This document shows, piece after piece, positions 6,306-6,655 of a stretch of DNA of 6,655 nucleotides. Under the pieces are notes generated by a model. That model was not told the DNA's origin, did not search any database, and saw only the letters and a program-made list of their open reading frames with translations. Numbering within the stretch: position 1 is the first letter of the stretch; each line of letters begins with the position of its first letter. This stretch comes from Bacteroidota bacterium (lineage in GTDB: Bacteria; Bacteroidota; Bacteroidia; Chitinophagales; LD1). The stretch covers positions 1 to 6,655 of the forward strand of contig CANGXE010000089.1 in NCBI GenBank assembly GCA_947457525.1. The letters are read 5' to 3'. The position numbers were made by a program, and so were the translations under genes.

Positions 6306-6655
6306 ATGAAATCTATTTTATCTCGATGTAAATTCCTTGCAGTATTTACCGTATTATTTTCTATCACCTATTCATTTGCTCAACAAAATTCATCTTTCCT
6401 TTGGCAAGAAATTTCTACCGCTCAAATTAGCAACCAGCAAGCGCGCACTGAATGGCCAACGGACTATCGCTTATGGTCACTTGACTTGCCGGCCATGCGT
6501 CAATTTTTGAGCAGTGCACCGATGGAAAATTTGACCACAGGAAATGTACCTGCCTATTATATTCAATTGCCTACACCATCGGGAAGCATGGCTACTTTCA
6601 CTGTAGAAGAAACACGGATGATTAGCGAAGCAGATGCACAAGCTTTCCCTTTCAT
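6306..6655 (+). CDS. Probable secreted reprolysin-like metalloprotease, N-terminal part only
   Basis: An ATG at 6306 opens a frame that stays open to the right edge (116 residues plus two bases). Residues 1-25 form a signal peptide (basic MKSILSRCK, hydrophobic FLAVFTVLFSI, then SFA|Q). The next part resembles the propeptide of Bacteroidota reprolysin-like zinc metalloproteases: YRLWSLDLPAMRQFLSSAP (54-72), followed by a beta-like block IQLPTPSGSMATFTVEET (86-103), matching the recalled pattern 'LDxxxMxxxLxxAP...LPxPxGxxxxFxVxE'. The zinc-binding HExxH motif and any type IX sorting domain would lie beyond the window, so the catalytic assignment is inferred. It follows the TolC gene by 93 nt in the same direction and probably has its own promoter, although I found no good one. 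Export by Sec plus type IX secretion is more likely for this class than use of the adjacent tripartite exporter. Confidence 0.72.
   Translation, partial: MKSILSRCKFLAVFTVLFSITYSFAQQNSSFLWQEISTAQISNQQARTEWPTDYRLWSLDLPAMRQFLSSAPMENLTTGNVPAYYIQLPTPSGSMATFTVEETRMISEADAQAFPF

Noticed and set aside
1..6655. CRISPR arrays, tRNA or rRNA genes, insertion sequences, attachment sites, riboswitches
   Set aside because: I saw no regularly spaced repeats, no cloverleaf or rRNA-like sequence, no transposase and no terminal inverted repeats; the only gaps over 90 nt are 1140-1383 and 6213-6305.

Overview
The window looks like a piece of a Bacteroidota chromosome. The evidence is AT-rich DNA, starts preceded by A-rich stretches instead of Shine-Dalgarno sequences, one exact match to the Bacteroidota -7 promoter motif TAnnTTTG, signal peptides that end in A|Q, and a right-edge gene whose N-terminus resembles the propeptide of the reprolysin-like metalloproteases that Bacteroidota usually export by type IX secretion. 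I cannot name a genus. All genes lie on the + strand.

Layout. The left edge (1-1139) holds the C-terminal part of a long tetratricopeptide-repeat (TPR) protein. It is followed by a probable hairpin terminator (about 1147-1192) and an intergenic region with two small inverted repeats sharing the word AACTAATC, the second abutting a candidate promoter. Next comes a compact four-gene operon: a small single-span membrane protein of unknown function (1384-1641), an ABC exporter with fused membrane and ATPase domains (1646-3379), a HlyD-type periplasmic adaptor (3409-4761) and a TolC-type outer-membrane channel (4758-6212). Spacings are 4 nt, 29 nt and a 4-base overlap. The right edge (6306-6655) holds the start of the probable secreted metalloprotease.

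How the genes work together. The three large operon genes are the inner-membrane pump, adaptor and outer-membrane duct of a tripartite exporter of type I secretion architecture. The adaptor has the hairpin-tip RLS motif expected for docking to TolC. The exporter lacks an N-terminal C39 peptidase domain and no cargo gene is visible, so the substrate is unknown.

The most notable point is the ABC protein's nucleotide-binding domain. Walker A and the A-loop tyrosine are intact, but the Q-loop Gln, the LSGGQ signature, the Walker B Asp-Glu order and the H-loop His are all changed. No second, canonical ABC half is encoded in the window. Either this family hydrolyses ATP in an unusual way, or it needs a partner, or it does something other than conventional pumping. 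From memory, similar exporters with the same kind of degenerate domain occur in other Bacteroidota, so this may be a family trait and not decay of one gene; that needs a database search.
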